Part shown: piece after piece, positions 7,578 to 15,735 of the stretch
How the letters are laid out: each line of letters begins with the position of its first letter
Position numbering within the stretch: position 1 is the first letter of the stretch
DNA from: an uncultured Coriobacteriaceae bacterium
GTDB taxonomy: Bacteria > Actinomycetota > Coriobacteriia > Coriobacteriales > Atopobiaceae
Assembly (NCBI GenBank): GCA_902798915.1
Contig: CADBYM010000008.1
Coordinates: 1 to 64,000, forward strand
DNA: 64,000 bases
Reading direction: 5' to 3'
Notes under the pieces: model-generated
Seen by the model: only the letters and a program-made list of their open reading frames with translations
Told to the model about the DNA's origin: nothing
Database searches by the model: none
Translations under genes and position numbers: made by a program

Positions 7578-8522
7578 ATGGAATATGGGGTCAGACATAT
7601 GAGGTGCGACGAGTGGTCGCTGTTGGAGGACTTTCTCTACGAGGCGATCTACGTGCCGGAGGGGTACGAGGGCGAGGTCCCGCGCTCGGTCATTTACGAC
7701 GATCCGAAGTGTCGTGCCGCCTTTGCGGGGTTTGGCAGCTTGCCGGATGACCGTGCGGTAGTCGCCGAGGTTGATGGCGAGGTCGTGGGCGCCTGTTGGG
7801 TGCGCACGACCGACGAATATGGCCATATAGACGACGAGACGCCCTCATTCTCGATTTCGCTGAGAAGGCCATATCGCGGGCAAGGCATCGGTACTGCGAT
7901 GATGCGCGCCCTGCTCGCCGAGCTGCGTGGTGCTGGGTACGGTCGTGCCTCGCTTTCGGTGCAAAAGCAGAATCCGGCGCTCAACCTGTACGAGCGACTT
8001 GGTTTTCGCATCGTGGGTGACGGCTTCGACCAGACGGAGTGGTTGATGACCTGTCGCTTTGGACGCGCGCGGGGGCTTGCGTTCAGACGACTTGCAATCG
8101 GCGACGTGTCCGTCCTCGCCGAGATGCGCATCGCTCAGCTGCTCGAGGAGGGCGCGCGCGAATCCGTGGACCTACGCCCAGCACTCTGCGACTACTATGC
8201 GCGCCATCTTGCGGACGACACCTTCATCTCTTGGCTGGCACTCGACGGGAGCCAGATTGTAGCCACGAGCGGCATCTCCGTCGCAGAGAAGCCACCGTAC
8301 TTCGGGTGCCCCGCGGGAAGGATCGGCCTGATTTCGAGTATGTACACCGCGCCGTCCTACCGACGCCAGGGCATTGCACGCGACCTGCTTTGTCGCGTGG
8401 TCGATGAGGCGCGGGCTCGCTCGTGCGGTGCGGTGCAGATAACTGCGTCGAATGCGGGCGTGGCGCTCTACCGGTCGCGCGGATTCGTACATAACGGCAA
8501 CTTCATGCAGCTTGCGTTGTGA
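7578..8522 (+). CDS. Tandem GNAT-domain N-acetyltransferase
   Basis: 314 residues from the ATG at 7578; ATG at 7599 is an alternative. Two GNAT domains follow each other. The first has the acetyl-CoA loop RRPYRGQGIGTAMM and ends with LNLYERLGF; the second has APSYRRQGIARDLL and VALYRSRGF. Both pyrophosphate loops (Q/RxxGxG/A) look intact. The substrate is unknown. The TATAAT immediately upstream and the lack of a Shine-Dalgarno sequence suggest leaderless translation. The stop is 13 nt before the next ATG, so it is probably co-transcribed with the lipoprotein and uvrB. Confidence 0.85.
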   Translation: MEYGVRHMRCDEWSLLEDFLYEAIYVPEGYEGEVPRSVIYDDPKCRAAFAGFGSLPDDRAVVAEVDGEVVGACWVRTTDEYGHIDDETPSFSISLRRPYRGQGIGTAMMRALLAELRGAGYGRASLSVQKQNPALNLYERLGFRIVGDGFDQTEWLMTCRFGRARGLAFRRLAIGDVSVLAEMRIAQLLEEGARESVDLRPALCDYYARHLADDTFISWLALDGSQIVATSGISVAEKPPYFGCPAGRIGLISSMYTAPSYRRQGIARDLLCRVVDEARARSCGAVQITASNAGVALYRSRGFVHNGNFMQLAL

Positions 8523-8535
8523 GGAGGGCAGCACT

Positions 8536-9534
8536 ATGAGTGTGGCTGGCGGTGGGTCGATTGTAGGGAAGGTGCTTGCGGGCTTGATCGTCCTCTCCTT
8601 GGGCTTGCCCATGGTCGGTTGTGCGCGGGGGCAGGGTGGCACGTCGGACGGCGATGCCGGCATGACGGTGGCGGCAGAAAGCGCTGCCCAGACGGCGCCT
8701 GCGCCCGTTGCCGAGATTGATGACGTTACGACGGTGGCTTACCTTGGGCCGGCAGGTACCTACACCGAGGAGGCCACCAAGCTCTTCTTTGGAAACAATG
8801 ACGAGCTGAAGCCGCAGGAGACCGTGTCGGACGCGCTTGCGCTCGTGAAGGAAGGCGCGGCGGCATATGCCGTGGTGCCGCAGGAGAACACGCTGGGAGG
8901 GCCCGTCACGGACTACATCGATGCGCTGCTCGACGCTGGAGACGTCCGCGTGGTGGGTGAGGTGGTGCTTCCCATCCGCCAGACGCTCATGGGGCTGCCG
9001 GGCACCGACCTCTCGAAGGTGACGCGCGTCTATTCTCACAAGCAGGGGTTGGCACAGAGCGCCGCATGGCTCGACGAGAACCTCGCCTCCGCAAAGCGCG
9101 AGGAGAAGGCAAGCACGGCTGCGGCCGCGAAGGAGGTCGCGGAGGGCGGCGATGCCACGGCAGTGGCCATCGCGGCGCCGGGTGCGGCCGAGCTCTACGG
9201 CCTTGAGGTCCTGCAGGAGAACGTCTCGCAGTCCGAGGCAAACAAAACGCGCTTCTACGTGGTGTCGCGCACTGCGAACGAGCTCTCTGGCTATGGTTGC
9301 GCCGCATTCGTGGCGGACATCTCTGCCGATGAGCTGCCGGGAATCTTGGAAGAGGCGTGTGTGGGAGGTACGAAGCTCCTGTGCGTGCACGATCGCCCCG
9401 AGGGCTCGGCGCTGGGCAACTATCGTTACATCATAGAGCTCGAGCGTGATGGTGGCTTTACGGAGCGGGAACTCGCGCGACTGCAGGGCATCGAGCAGCT
9501 CGAGTACCTCGGCAGCTACGCGCGCATCGAATAG
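8536..9534 (+). CDS. Exported lipoprotein with prephenate dehydratase and ACT-like domains
   Basis: 332 residues, start at 8536 behind GGAGGGC. Residues 1-33 form a lipoprotein signal ([17 protein letters not shown]), placing the enzyme outside the membrane. Residues about 65-250 match prephenate dehydratase: [31 protein letters not shown], and the catalytic NKTRFYVV with the Thr. A C-terminal ACT-like domain follows, with [14 protein letters not shown] where PheA proteins usually have ESRP, so phenylalanine binding may be altered. Cytosolic PheA is the normal form; a lipid-anchored version is unusual. It may act on exogenous prephenate or have become a binding protein. Confidence 0.85.
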   Translation: MSVAGGGSIVGKVLAGLIVLSLGLPMVGCARGQGGTSDGDAGMTVAAESAAQTAPAPVAEIDDVTTVAYLGPAGTYTEEATKLFFGNNDELKPQETVSDALALVKEGAAAYAVVPQENTLGGPVTDYIDALLDAGDVRVVGEVVLPIRQTLMGLPGTDLSKVTRVYSHKQGLAQSAAWLDENLASAKREEKASTAAAAKEVAEGGDATAVAIAAPGAAELYGLEVLQENVSQSEANKTRFYVVSRTANELSGYGCAAFVADISADELPGILEEACVGGTKLLCVHDRPEGSALGNYRYIIELERDGGFTERELARLQGIEQLEYLGSYARIE

Positions 9535-9542
9535 GAGACGCC

Positions 9543-11774
9543 ATGGCCCAGACGAACATCACCTACGAGCCGCTTGCAGGGACGCCCGAGGCACGCGAGC
9601 GCGTGGGTGCCGAGCTCAAGCGATTCGGCATCAAGCACAGCGACGAGCGTCTTGAGGTGGTGGCGCCCTACGAGCCGAGTGGCGACCAGCCCCAGGCCAT
9701 AGAGAAGCTGGCCCAGGGCGTGCGCGACGGCCTGCGCTACCAGACGCTGCTCGGCGTCACCGGCTCCGGCAAGACCTTCTCGATGGCAAAGACCATCGAG
9801 GCCGTCAACAAGCCCACGCTCATCATGGAGCCCAACAAGACGCTCGCCGCGCAGGTTGCCAGCGAGATGAAGGAGCTGTTCCCCAACAACTGCGTCGTGT
9901 ACTTCGTGAGTTACTACGACTACTATCAGCCCGAGGCGTACGTCCCACAAACCGACACGTACATCGAGAAGGACGCCTCCATCAACGAGGAGGTCGAGAA
10001 GCTTCGCCACCAGGCGACGAGCAGTCTGCTCAGCCGTCGTGACGTGATCGTGGTCGCCTCGGTGAGCTGCATCTACGGCATCGGCAGTCCGCAGGACTAT
10101 GCGGGCCTCGCGCCGAACGTGAGCAAGGACGAGCCGCTCGAGCGCGATGACCTCATCCATGAGCTCATCGACATCCAGTACGACCGCAACGACGTCGACC
10201 TGCAACGCGGAATGTTTCGCGTGCGCGGAGACACCGTTGACGTATTCCCGCCTTATGCGGAGAACCCGCTGCGCATCGGCTTCTTCGGAGACGAGGTCGA
10301 GCTCATTGCCGAGATAAGCGCCGTGACCGGTGAGGTGCTGCGCGAGTTTGACGCCATTCCCATCTGGCCGGCATCGCACTACGTGACCGAGCGGCCCAAG
10401 GTCGCACATGCCATCCACACCATCAGCGAGGAGATGGAGGCGCGCGTCGCCGAGCTCAAGGCGGCCGACATGATCCTCGAGGCGCAGCGCTTGGCGCAGC
10501 GCACGGCATACGACCTCGAGATGCTCGACAACATGGGCTATTGCTCGGGCATCGAGAACTACTCGCGTCACCTAGACGGGCGCAAACCGGGAGAGCCGCC
10601 CTACACGCTCATCGACTACTTCCCGGCAGACATGCTCTGCATCATCGACGAGAGCCACGTCACGGTGCCGCAGATTCGTGGTATGCACGAGGGTGACCGT
10701 TCGCGCAAGGTGACGCTCGTCGATCACGGTTTCCGCCTTCCTTCCGCGCTTGACAACCGTCCGCTGCGCTTCGACGAATTCGAGAGCCGTGTGCCCCAAT
10801 TCATATATGTGAGCGCCACGCCGGGTGACTACGAGGAGCGCGTCACGCAGAACGAGGTCGAGCAGATCATCCGTCCCACGGGCCTGCTCGACCCAAAGAT
10901 CGACGTGCGGCCCGTGCGAGGCCAAATCGACGACCTCATCGACGAGATCAAGACCCGTACGGCGCGCAAGGAGCGCGTACTCGTGACCACGCTCACTAAG
11001 CGCATGGCCGAAGACCTCACCGACCACCTGCTCGACGAGGGCATACGCGTCAACTACATGCACTCGGACACTGCGACGCTTGAGCGCGTGGACATCATTC
11101 GCGAGCTGCGCGAAGGCAAGATTGACGTGCTCGTGGGCATCAATCTCCTGCGCGAGGGACTCGACATCCCCGAGGTCTCGCTCGTGGCCATTCTCGATGC
11201 CGACAAGGAGGGCTTCCTGCGCAACCGCCGCTCGCTCATCCAGACGATGGGCCGTGCCGCACGTAATGTGAGCGGCGAGGTCATCATGTATGCCGACGAG
11301 GTCACGGACTCCATGCGCGAGGCCATCGACGAGACACGTCGGCGCCGCTCGATTCAGGAGGCGTACAACAAGGAGCACGGCATCGAGCCGCGGACGGTGC
11401 GCAAGGCCATCAGCGACATCACGAGTTTCATTGCCGATGCCTCGGCGACGCTGGAGGGCAAGAAGCGGACGAGTGGCGACGGCAGCCACGGTGAGTTCTT
11501 TACGCCGACGACCGCCGAGGAGGTTGCGAGCGAGCTCTCCAAGCTCCCACGTGATGAGGTCTTGCGCATCATCGCGGGACTTGAGGAGGAGATGGCCGCC
11601 GCCGCGGACGCCATGGACTTCGAGCGCGCTGCCAAGGCCCGCGACCAGCTCGTCGAGCTGAAGGGCCTCGTGGAGGGCAAGTCGTCCGAGGACGTGATGC
11701 GTTCGCTCAAGAAGAACGCGCGCAAGGGTTCGGATTACGCGCGTCGTCGTCCCTATCGTCGCATGAAGCACTGA
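9543..11774 (+). CDS. uvrB: Excinuclease ABC subunit B
   Basis: 743 residues, longer than the usual ~660-700 because of an N-terminal extension and a linker before the UVR domain. Walker A is [13 protein letters not shown]; the DNA-clamping beta-hairpin region reads [19 protein letters not shown]; the DEAD-like box is [11 protein letters not shown]; helicase motifs V-VI are in [12 protein letters not shown] and [11 protein letters not shown]-terminal UVR domain ([21 protein letters not shown]) would contact UvrC. It loads on damaged DNA with UvrA and recruits UvrC for dual incision. Only 8 nt separate it from the lipoprotein gene. Confidence 0.97.
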   Translation: MAQTNITYEPLAGTPEARERVGAELKRFGIKHSDERLEVVAPYEPSGDQPQAIEKLAQGVRDGLRYQTLLGVTGSGKTFSMAKTIEAVNKPTLIMEPNKTLAAQVASEMKELFPNNCVVYFVSYYDYYQPEAYVPQTDTYIEKDASINEEVEKLRHQATSSLLSRRDVIVVASVSCIYGIGSPQDYAGLAPNVSKDEPLERDDLIHELIDIQYDRNDVDLQRGMFRVRGDTVDVFPPYAENPLRIGFFGDEVELIAEISAVTGEVLREFDAIPIWPASHYVTERPKVAHAIHTISEEMEARVAELKAADMILEAQRLAQRTAYDLEMLDNMGYCSGIENYSRHLDGRKPGEPPYTLIDYFPADMLCIIDESHVTVPQIRGMHEGDRSRKVTLVDHGFRLPSALDNRPLRFDEFESRVPQFIYVSATPGDYEERVTQNEVEQIIRPTGLLDPKIDVRPVRGQIDDLIDEIKTRTARKERVLVTTLTKRMAEDLTDHLLDEGIRVNYMHSDTATLERVDIIRELREGKIDVLVGINLLREGLDIPEVSLVAILDADKEGFLRNRRSLIQTMGRAARNVSGEVIMYADEVTDSMREAIDETRRRRSIQEAYNKEHGIEPRTVRKAISDITSFIADASATLEGKKRTSGDGSHGEFFTPTTAEEVASELSKLPRDEVLRIIAGLEEEMAAAADAMDFERAAKARDQLVELKGLVEGKSSEDVMRSLKKNARKGSDYARRRPYRRMKH

Positions 11775-11809
11775 CCGCCAGCCCAGCAATCTCCGCTGGA
11801 CTGGCGGTC
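11773..11809. terminator. Terminator hairpin after uvrB
   Basis: GACCGCCAG(C)CCAGC pairs with GCTGG(A)CTGGCGGTC around a 7-nt loop. It lies between uvrB and the convergent short peptide gene and can serve both. Confidence 0.65.
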
Positions 11810-11833
11810 AGGTTGTTCGTACCCACTAAGTGA

Positions 11834-12001
11834 CTACCACGTGCTGATGATGTTCATGATGTCGTCCTCATCGGGCTCTTCGGGTTGCGCGGGCTTGGGG
11901 GTGTACCGCACCTTGATTCCGCCGCTCATCTCCTAAAGCGTCTCGTCGCTGAGCTCGCCCTCGCCATTGGTGAGGTTCTGCTTGGTGTTGTCGGTTGTCA
12001 T
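11834..12001 (-). pseudogene. Ser-Gly-Gly leader-type short peptide gene interrupted by in-frame TAG
   Basis: Starting at the ATG at 12001 (AAAAGGAG upstream) the frame reads MTTDNTKQNLTNGEGELSDETL, a TAG at 11935-11933, then EMSGGIKVRYTPK and an acidic tail ending in STW at 11834. It is a paralogue of the gene at 18264-18434: the first nine codons encode the same residues, and the context TL-E-Q-MSGG there corresponds to TL-stop-E-MSGG here (a GAG to TAG change explains it). Apart from the TAG the 56-codon frame is intact, so the mutation is recent, or the codon is read through. The upstream promoter is also conserved. Leader-like Ser-Gly-Gly motif suggests an exported peptide; function unknown. 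Confidence 0.6.
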
Positions 12002-12048
12002 GTATAGCTCCTTTTGCTTAGGGTGTTTGCCTGCCGTTCGCTTAGGTA

Positions 12049-12074
12049 TACGTAACGGTCGGGTTTGCGTCTCA
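12049..12074 (-). promoter_or_regulatory. ECF-like promoter of the interrupted peptide gene
   Basis: On the minus strand TGAGAC (12074-12069), exactly 16 nt, then CGTA (12052-12049) within ACGTATACC. The same arrangement, TGAGAC-N16-CGTA, precedes the paralogue (18508-18483). The layout resembles SigW-type ECF promoters (TGAAAC-N16-CGTA). A sigma-70 reading with -10 TATACC is the alternative. Confidence 0.5.
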
Positions 12075-12133
12075 AGTTGTGGAGAAAGACTGGTGCATGG
12101 ATCGGTCGAAAAGCGAGAGTACCCCTCCGAAGG

Positions 12134-12162
12134 TTAACCGAGCCTAACATTTGGTGTATAAT
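12134..12162 (+). promoter_or_regulatory. Sigma-70 promoter of the methyltransferase/ABC operon
   Basis: TTAACC at 12134-12139, 17-nt spacer, consensus TATAAT at 12157-12162, 39 nt before the ATG at 12201. The -35 overlaps a GGTTAACC palindrome that could be an operator. It is divergent from the short-peptide promoter in the same 199-nt region. Confidence 0.65.
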
Positions 12163-12200
12163 CACTTTGGAAAGCAAATGCTGCCAGAGGAGATTGCACG

Positions 12201-14948
12201 ATGGATGACGCACGGTATAAGGAGCTCACGGTCCGTGAGTTTACGAAGGCGGCGGAGGTGTATGACGGCGACGATGCTGGCATCTACGAGATGTGTAGGG
12301 ATGACTACCCACCCATTCTTCGAGAGCTTTTGGGCTTTGAATTTGAGGACCTTCTCGACGTCGGCTGCGGAACGGGACCGATGATTGAGCTGTTGACCCG
12401 CGAGCTGCCGGGCAAGAGCTATACGGGACTCGACCTGACTCCCCGTATGATTGAGGTCGCAAACCAGAAGGGCATCGACGGGGCGCGCTTCGTCGTGGGC
12501 GACGCCGAGGACCTTCCGTTCGATGACGGGAGCTTCGACGTTGTCATCTGCGCGAACAGCTTCCACCACTACCCGCGTCCCCTGCGCTTCTTTGGCGAGG
12601 TCGCACGCGTGCTGCGCCCGGATGGCAGACTCGTGCTCAGGGACTACACGGCTGCAGCGCCCATCGTGTGGCTCATGAACCACGTCGAGATGCCCCTCGC
12701 AAACCTCGTCGGGCATGGTGACGTGAGGGCATACACACTCGGTGAGGTGCGCGAATTCTGCGAATCAAGCGGCCTCACACCGATCACGCTGCAGGCCCAA
12801 AAGAAGTTCCGCCTGCATCTGGTGGCGCAACGGAACGCTGCAAAACGGGACGTTCAGGAACAGGCCGCCCGGGAACAGGGCGCTGTGGGGCACGCTCCGA
12901 ATGCCTTGAGGGAGCATGACGGCAAGGCTCCAACCCGAAGCGCCAACGGTCTGTGCGCTGCGTTTCTCTCGCTGGCACTGGCAACGAATCCCGTTGCGTC
13001 GTCGGCGTCCGCGAGCAAGTCCGAGACCGTGCACGTCTCTACGGATGCCGCGGGTGTCGTGACCGAGGTTACGGTGGAGGACGTGCTCCTCAATGCGAGT
13101 GCATCGGCAGAGCTTCCCGACCGTACGACACTCACGGGCATCGTGCCTGGCGACAAAGGCCTTTCGTTCAGGACGGGTGCCGACGGGGCTCTGACGTGGG
13201 ATGCCGATGGTGGCGACGTCTCCTACGAGGGTACAAGCGCCGCGAAGCCGCCCGTGAGCGTGCGCGTTGGCTACATGCTTGACGGTGCCACGGTGAACCC
13301 AAAAGACCTGGCAGGCGCGACCGGCCACTTGGCGATTCGCATCGATTACGAGAACGACTCCACGGAGGTGCGCTCCATCGATGGCAAGGACGAGCGTCTC
13401 CATACGCCCTTCGTGTGCCTGACGGCAGCGATTCTGGATGATGAGGTCTTTCGGAACGTGAGCGTTAAGAACGGCAAGCTCGTGGACGACAAGGGTGGGC
13501 TTGCGGTCATCGGGTACGCGGCGCCGGGGTTGCGCCAGAGCCTCGACCTTGATGAGGATGCCGAACTCGACATCCCCGAATACCTGCAGATTGAGGCGGA
13601 CGTGAGCGGGCTCGTGCTCGATCCCATCTACACCATCGTGACGCCGGAGCTCTTTGGCGAGATGGATGCGAGCGACCTTGACCTGGGTGACTTGGGAGAT
13701 TTGGGTGACGGCACCGATGAGCTGCGTGATGCCATGAGCAAGCTCGTGAGCGGAGCAGGGTCTCTGCGCGACGCGCTCCGGCAAGTCGCTGATGGGTCGG
13801 ACCAACTTGGTGGTGGCGCACGTGCCCTGCGCGAGGCGTTGAGCCCTCTGCCCGACGGGTTGAGTCAGCTCAAGTCCGGTGCGCAGTCCCTTGCGAACCA
13901 GCTGGGGGAGGCCTCAGGGGTCATGGGAGGTCTCAAGGATGGCGCCACGGGTATCGCGGACGCCACTGATGGGGCTCGCCAGCTTGTTGACGTGGCGACT
14001 GGCGGCATGGGGACGGCCTCGTCGCTCGTCACCGACCTCAAGCAGCGTGTGGGCGGGGCGGCCTTCTTGGACGCACGCTCCGCGATGGATGATGCGTGCA
14101 CTACGACGAAGGCGGCGGGCGATGCCGCAGTGACGGCCAAAGCCCTCATCGAGAATGTCTCGGGTCAGGTAAAGGAGCAGCGCGACACCGCAGTGACCGA
14201 CCTCGCTGCCGCACAGGCGTCGCTCGACGTGTTTCTTGCAAACGAGGCCGTTGACCTCACAGAAGCGCAACGCGCGACGCTCGAGGCTGCTCGCGGACAA
14301 CTCTCCAGCGCGCAAGCCCATGTGAAGGCGATAGACGCGACCTCGCCTGCGGAGCTTGCTACTCAGGTCACGACCCTCGCGGACGCATCGTCGACCCTTG
14401 CTGCGGATGCCGGTCGGCTTGACGCCGCGTCTTCCACGCTGGCTCCCATCGTTGCCGACGCAGACGGTGCCTTGGAGGCCCTTGCTGGTGCGTCGGAAGC
14501 GACCGGTACTGCCTCTGGCGCGCTTGACACGACGACGCAGGGCGCACGAAACCTGAGCGCGGGTGTCGAAGGCGTTGCGACGGGTCTTTCGGCGGCCTCG
14601 TCGGGGGCGCAGACGCTCGCCGACGGCATTGGTGCCGTGGGTGACGCGGCTCCTCAGGCAATAGCGGGCATCGATGCGCTCGTGCAGGGCTCCGATCAGC
14701 TCGCGACGGCACTCGATGCGACGGCAGACGGGTCGGATAGGCTCGCAAGTGGTTTGGCCACCTTCAACGACGAGGGCATCACCGAGCTTGCGGACGCCCT
14801 CGATGATCTGAAGTCCGACCTCGACGGCACGAGCGCGCGGCTTGACGCCCTGCGTGAGGCGGCCGCCGACTACGACACGTTTGCCGGCAAGGCGGACGGG
14901 CAGGAGGGCACGGTGCGCTTCATCTACAAGACCGAGCGCATCGGCTGA
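12201..14948 (+). CDS. SAM methyltransferase fused to a secreted-type coiled-coil protein
   Basis: One uninterrupted 915-codon frame with AGAGGAG 8 nt before the ATG. Residues 1-214 are a class I methyltransferase (LLDVGCGTGPMIELL, VVGDAEDLPFDDGSFD, FHHYPRPLRFF). Residues about 215-250 are a charged linker, then a signal-peptide-like segment (LCAAFLSLALATNPVASSASA, read in part) leads into an exported-type protein: a beta-rich domain (250-480) and a long Ala/Leu/Asp-rich coiled coil with heptads (490-890) ending in GTVRFIYKTERIG. The second half is the kind of extracytoplasmic partner found next to FtsX-type ABC permeases. A cytosolic enzyme fused to an export signal is odd: the second half may be translated separately from an internal GTG or TTG near 12885-12904, but no clear ribosome site is seen. 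Confidence 0.75.
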   Translation: MDDARYKELTVREFTKAAEVYDGDDAGIYEMCRDDYPPILRELLGFEFEDLLDVGCGTGPMIELLTRELPGKSYTGLDLTPRMIEVANQKGIDGARFVVGDAEDLPFDDGSFDVVICANSFHHYPRPLRFFGEVARVLRPDGRLVLRDYTAAAPIVWLMNHVEMPLANLVGHGDVRAYTLGEVREFCESSGLTPITLQAQKKFRLHLVAQRNAAKRDVQEQAAREQGAVGHAPNALREHDGKAPTRSANGLCAAFLSLALATNPVASSASASKSETVHVSTDAAGVVTEVTVEDVLLNASASAELPDRTTLTGIVPGDKGLSFRTGADGALTWDADGGDVSYEGTSAAKPPVSVRVGYMLDGATVNPKDLAGATGHLAIRIDYENDSTEVRSIDGKDERLHTPFVCLTAAILDDEVFRNVSVKNGKLVDDKGGLAVIGYAAPGLRQSLDLDEDAELDIPEYLQIEADVSGLVLDPIYTIVTPELFGEMDASDLDLGDLGDLGDGTDELRDAMSKLVSGAGSLRDALRQVADGSDQLGGGARALREALSPLPDGLSQLKSGAQSLANQLGEASGVMGGLKDGATGIADATDGARQLVDVATGGMGTASSLVTDLKQRVGGAAFLDARSAMDDACTTTKAAGDAAVTAKALIENVSGQVKEQRDTAVTDLAAAQASLDVFLANEAVDLTEAQRATLEAARGQLSSAQAHVKAIDATSPAELATQVTTLADASSTLAADAGRLDAASSTLAPIVADADGALEALAGASEATGTASGALDTTTQGARNLSAGVEGVATGLSAASSGAQTLADGIGAVGDAAPQAIAGIDALVQGSDQLATALDATADGSDRLASGLATFNDEGITELADALDDLKSDLDGTSARLDALREAAADYDTFAGKADGQEGTVRFIYKTERIG

Positions 14949-14967
14949 TGACGGAGGCGATGCTGTG

Positions 14968-15729
14968 ATGGCACGAAGAACGGTGGCGCGGGATGAGTCG
15001 CGCTCGCGGGATGACCACGGCTCGCCGCAGGGGTTTCTCTGCGTCAGCGACCTCACGAAGAGCTACGGAGAGGGGGAGGCGCGCACGCAGGTCCTGCGGG
15101 GCATCTCCTGTACCATCAATAAGGGCGAAATCTGCGTGCTCTTCGGTCCCTCGGGTAGCGGCAAGTCCACCTTCCTCAACATGGTGGGCGGTTTGGAGCC
15201 GGCCGATTCCGGATCCATCTGCGTGGATGGCACGGACATCTGCAAGCTCAAGGACCGTGCGCTCGTGGAGTATCGTCGACGTGAGCTCGGGTTCATCTTC
15301 CAGTTCTACAACCTCGTGCCTGACCTCACCATACGCGAGAACATAGAGGTCTGCCAGCACCTCTCGCGCAACCCGCTGCCTGTGGATGACCTGCTTCACT
15401 CGCTTGGTCTGTGGGAACATCGGAGCAAGTTTCCCAACCAGGTATCCGGCGGCCAGCAGCAGCGCTGTGCCATCGGCCGTGCCCTCGCAAAGAACCCGAG
15501 CCTCCTGCTTTGCGACGAGCCGACGGGAGCCTTGGACTATCACACGTCCAAGGAGATTCTGGAGCTCATGGAGCGCGTCAACCGCGAGTATGGCTGCACC
15601 ATGGTCATCGTCACGCACAACGACGCGATTCGCCACATGAGCCACCACATTCTTCGATTGCGTGACGGCCAGATCGGCGAGGACGTGCGCAACGAGCATC
15701 TCCTGCCGGCTCGCGAGCTCACCTGGTAG
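14968..15729 (+). CDS. ABC transporter ATP-binding protein (MacB/LolD-like)
   Basis: 253 residues; ATG at 14968 has GGAGG 10 nt upstream and lies 19 nt after the fusion gene. Walker [11 protein letters not shown]-loop [11 protein letters not shown], signature [15 protein letters not shown], Walker [13 protein letters not shown] and the H-loop IVTHND are all present. The ALD after Walker B and the Q-loop type place it in the MacB/LolD/FtsE group that powers FtsX-fold permeases. It is followed after 6 nt by its permease, and should energise extrusion or mechanotransmission at the membrane. Confidence 0.92.
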   Translation: MARRTVARDESRSRDDHGSPQGFLCVSDLTKSYGEGEARTQVLRGISCTINKGEICVLFGPSGSGKSTFLNMVGGLEPADSGSICVDGTDICKLKDRALVEYRRRELGFIFQFYNLVPDLTIRENIEVCQHLSRNPLPVDDLLHSLGLWEHRSKFPNQVSGGQQQRCAIGRALAKNPSLLLCDEPTGALDYHTSKEILELMERVNREYGCTMVIVTHNDAIRHMSHHILRLRDGQIGEDVRNEHLLPARELTW

Positions 15730-15735
15730 GCCCGC

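Noticed and set aside
9516..11789. Long antisense frames of 351 and 405 codons opposite uvrB
   Set aside because: Shadows of a GC-rich gene; translations are His/Arg/Val-rich with no family features.
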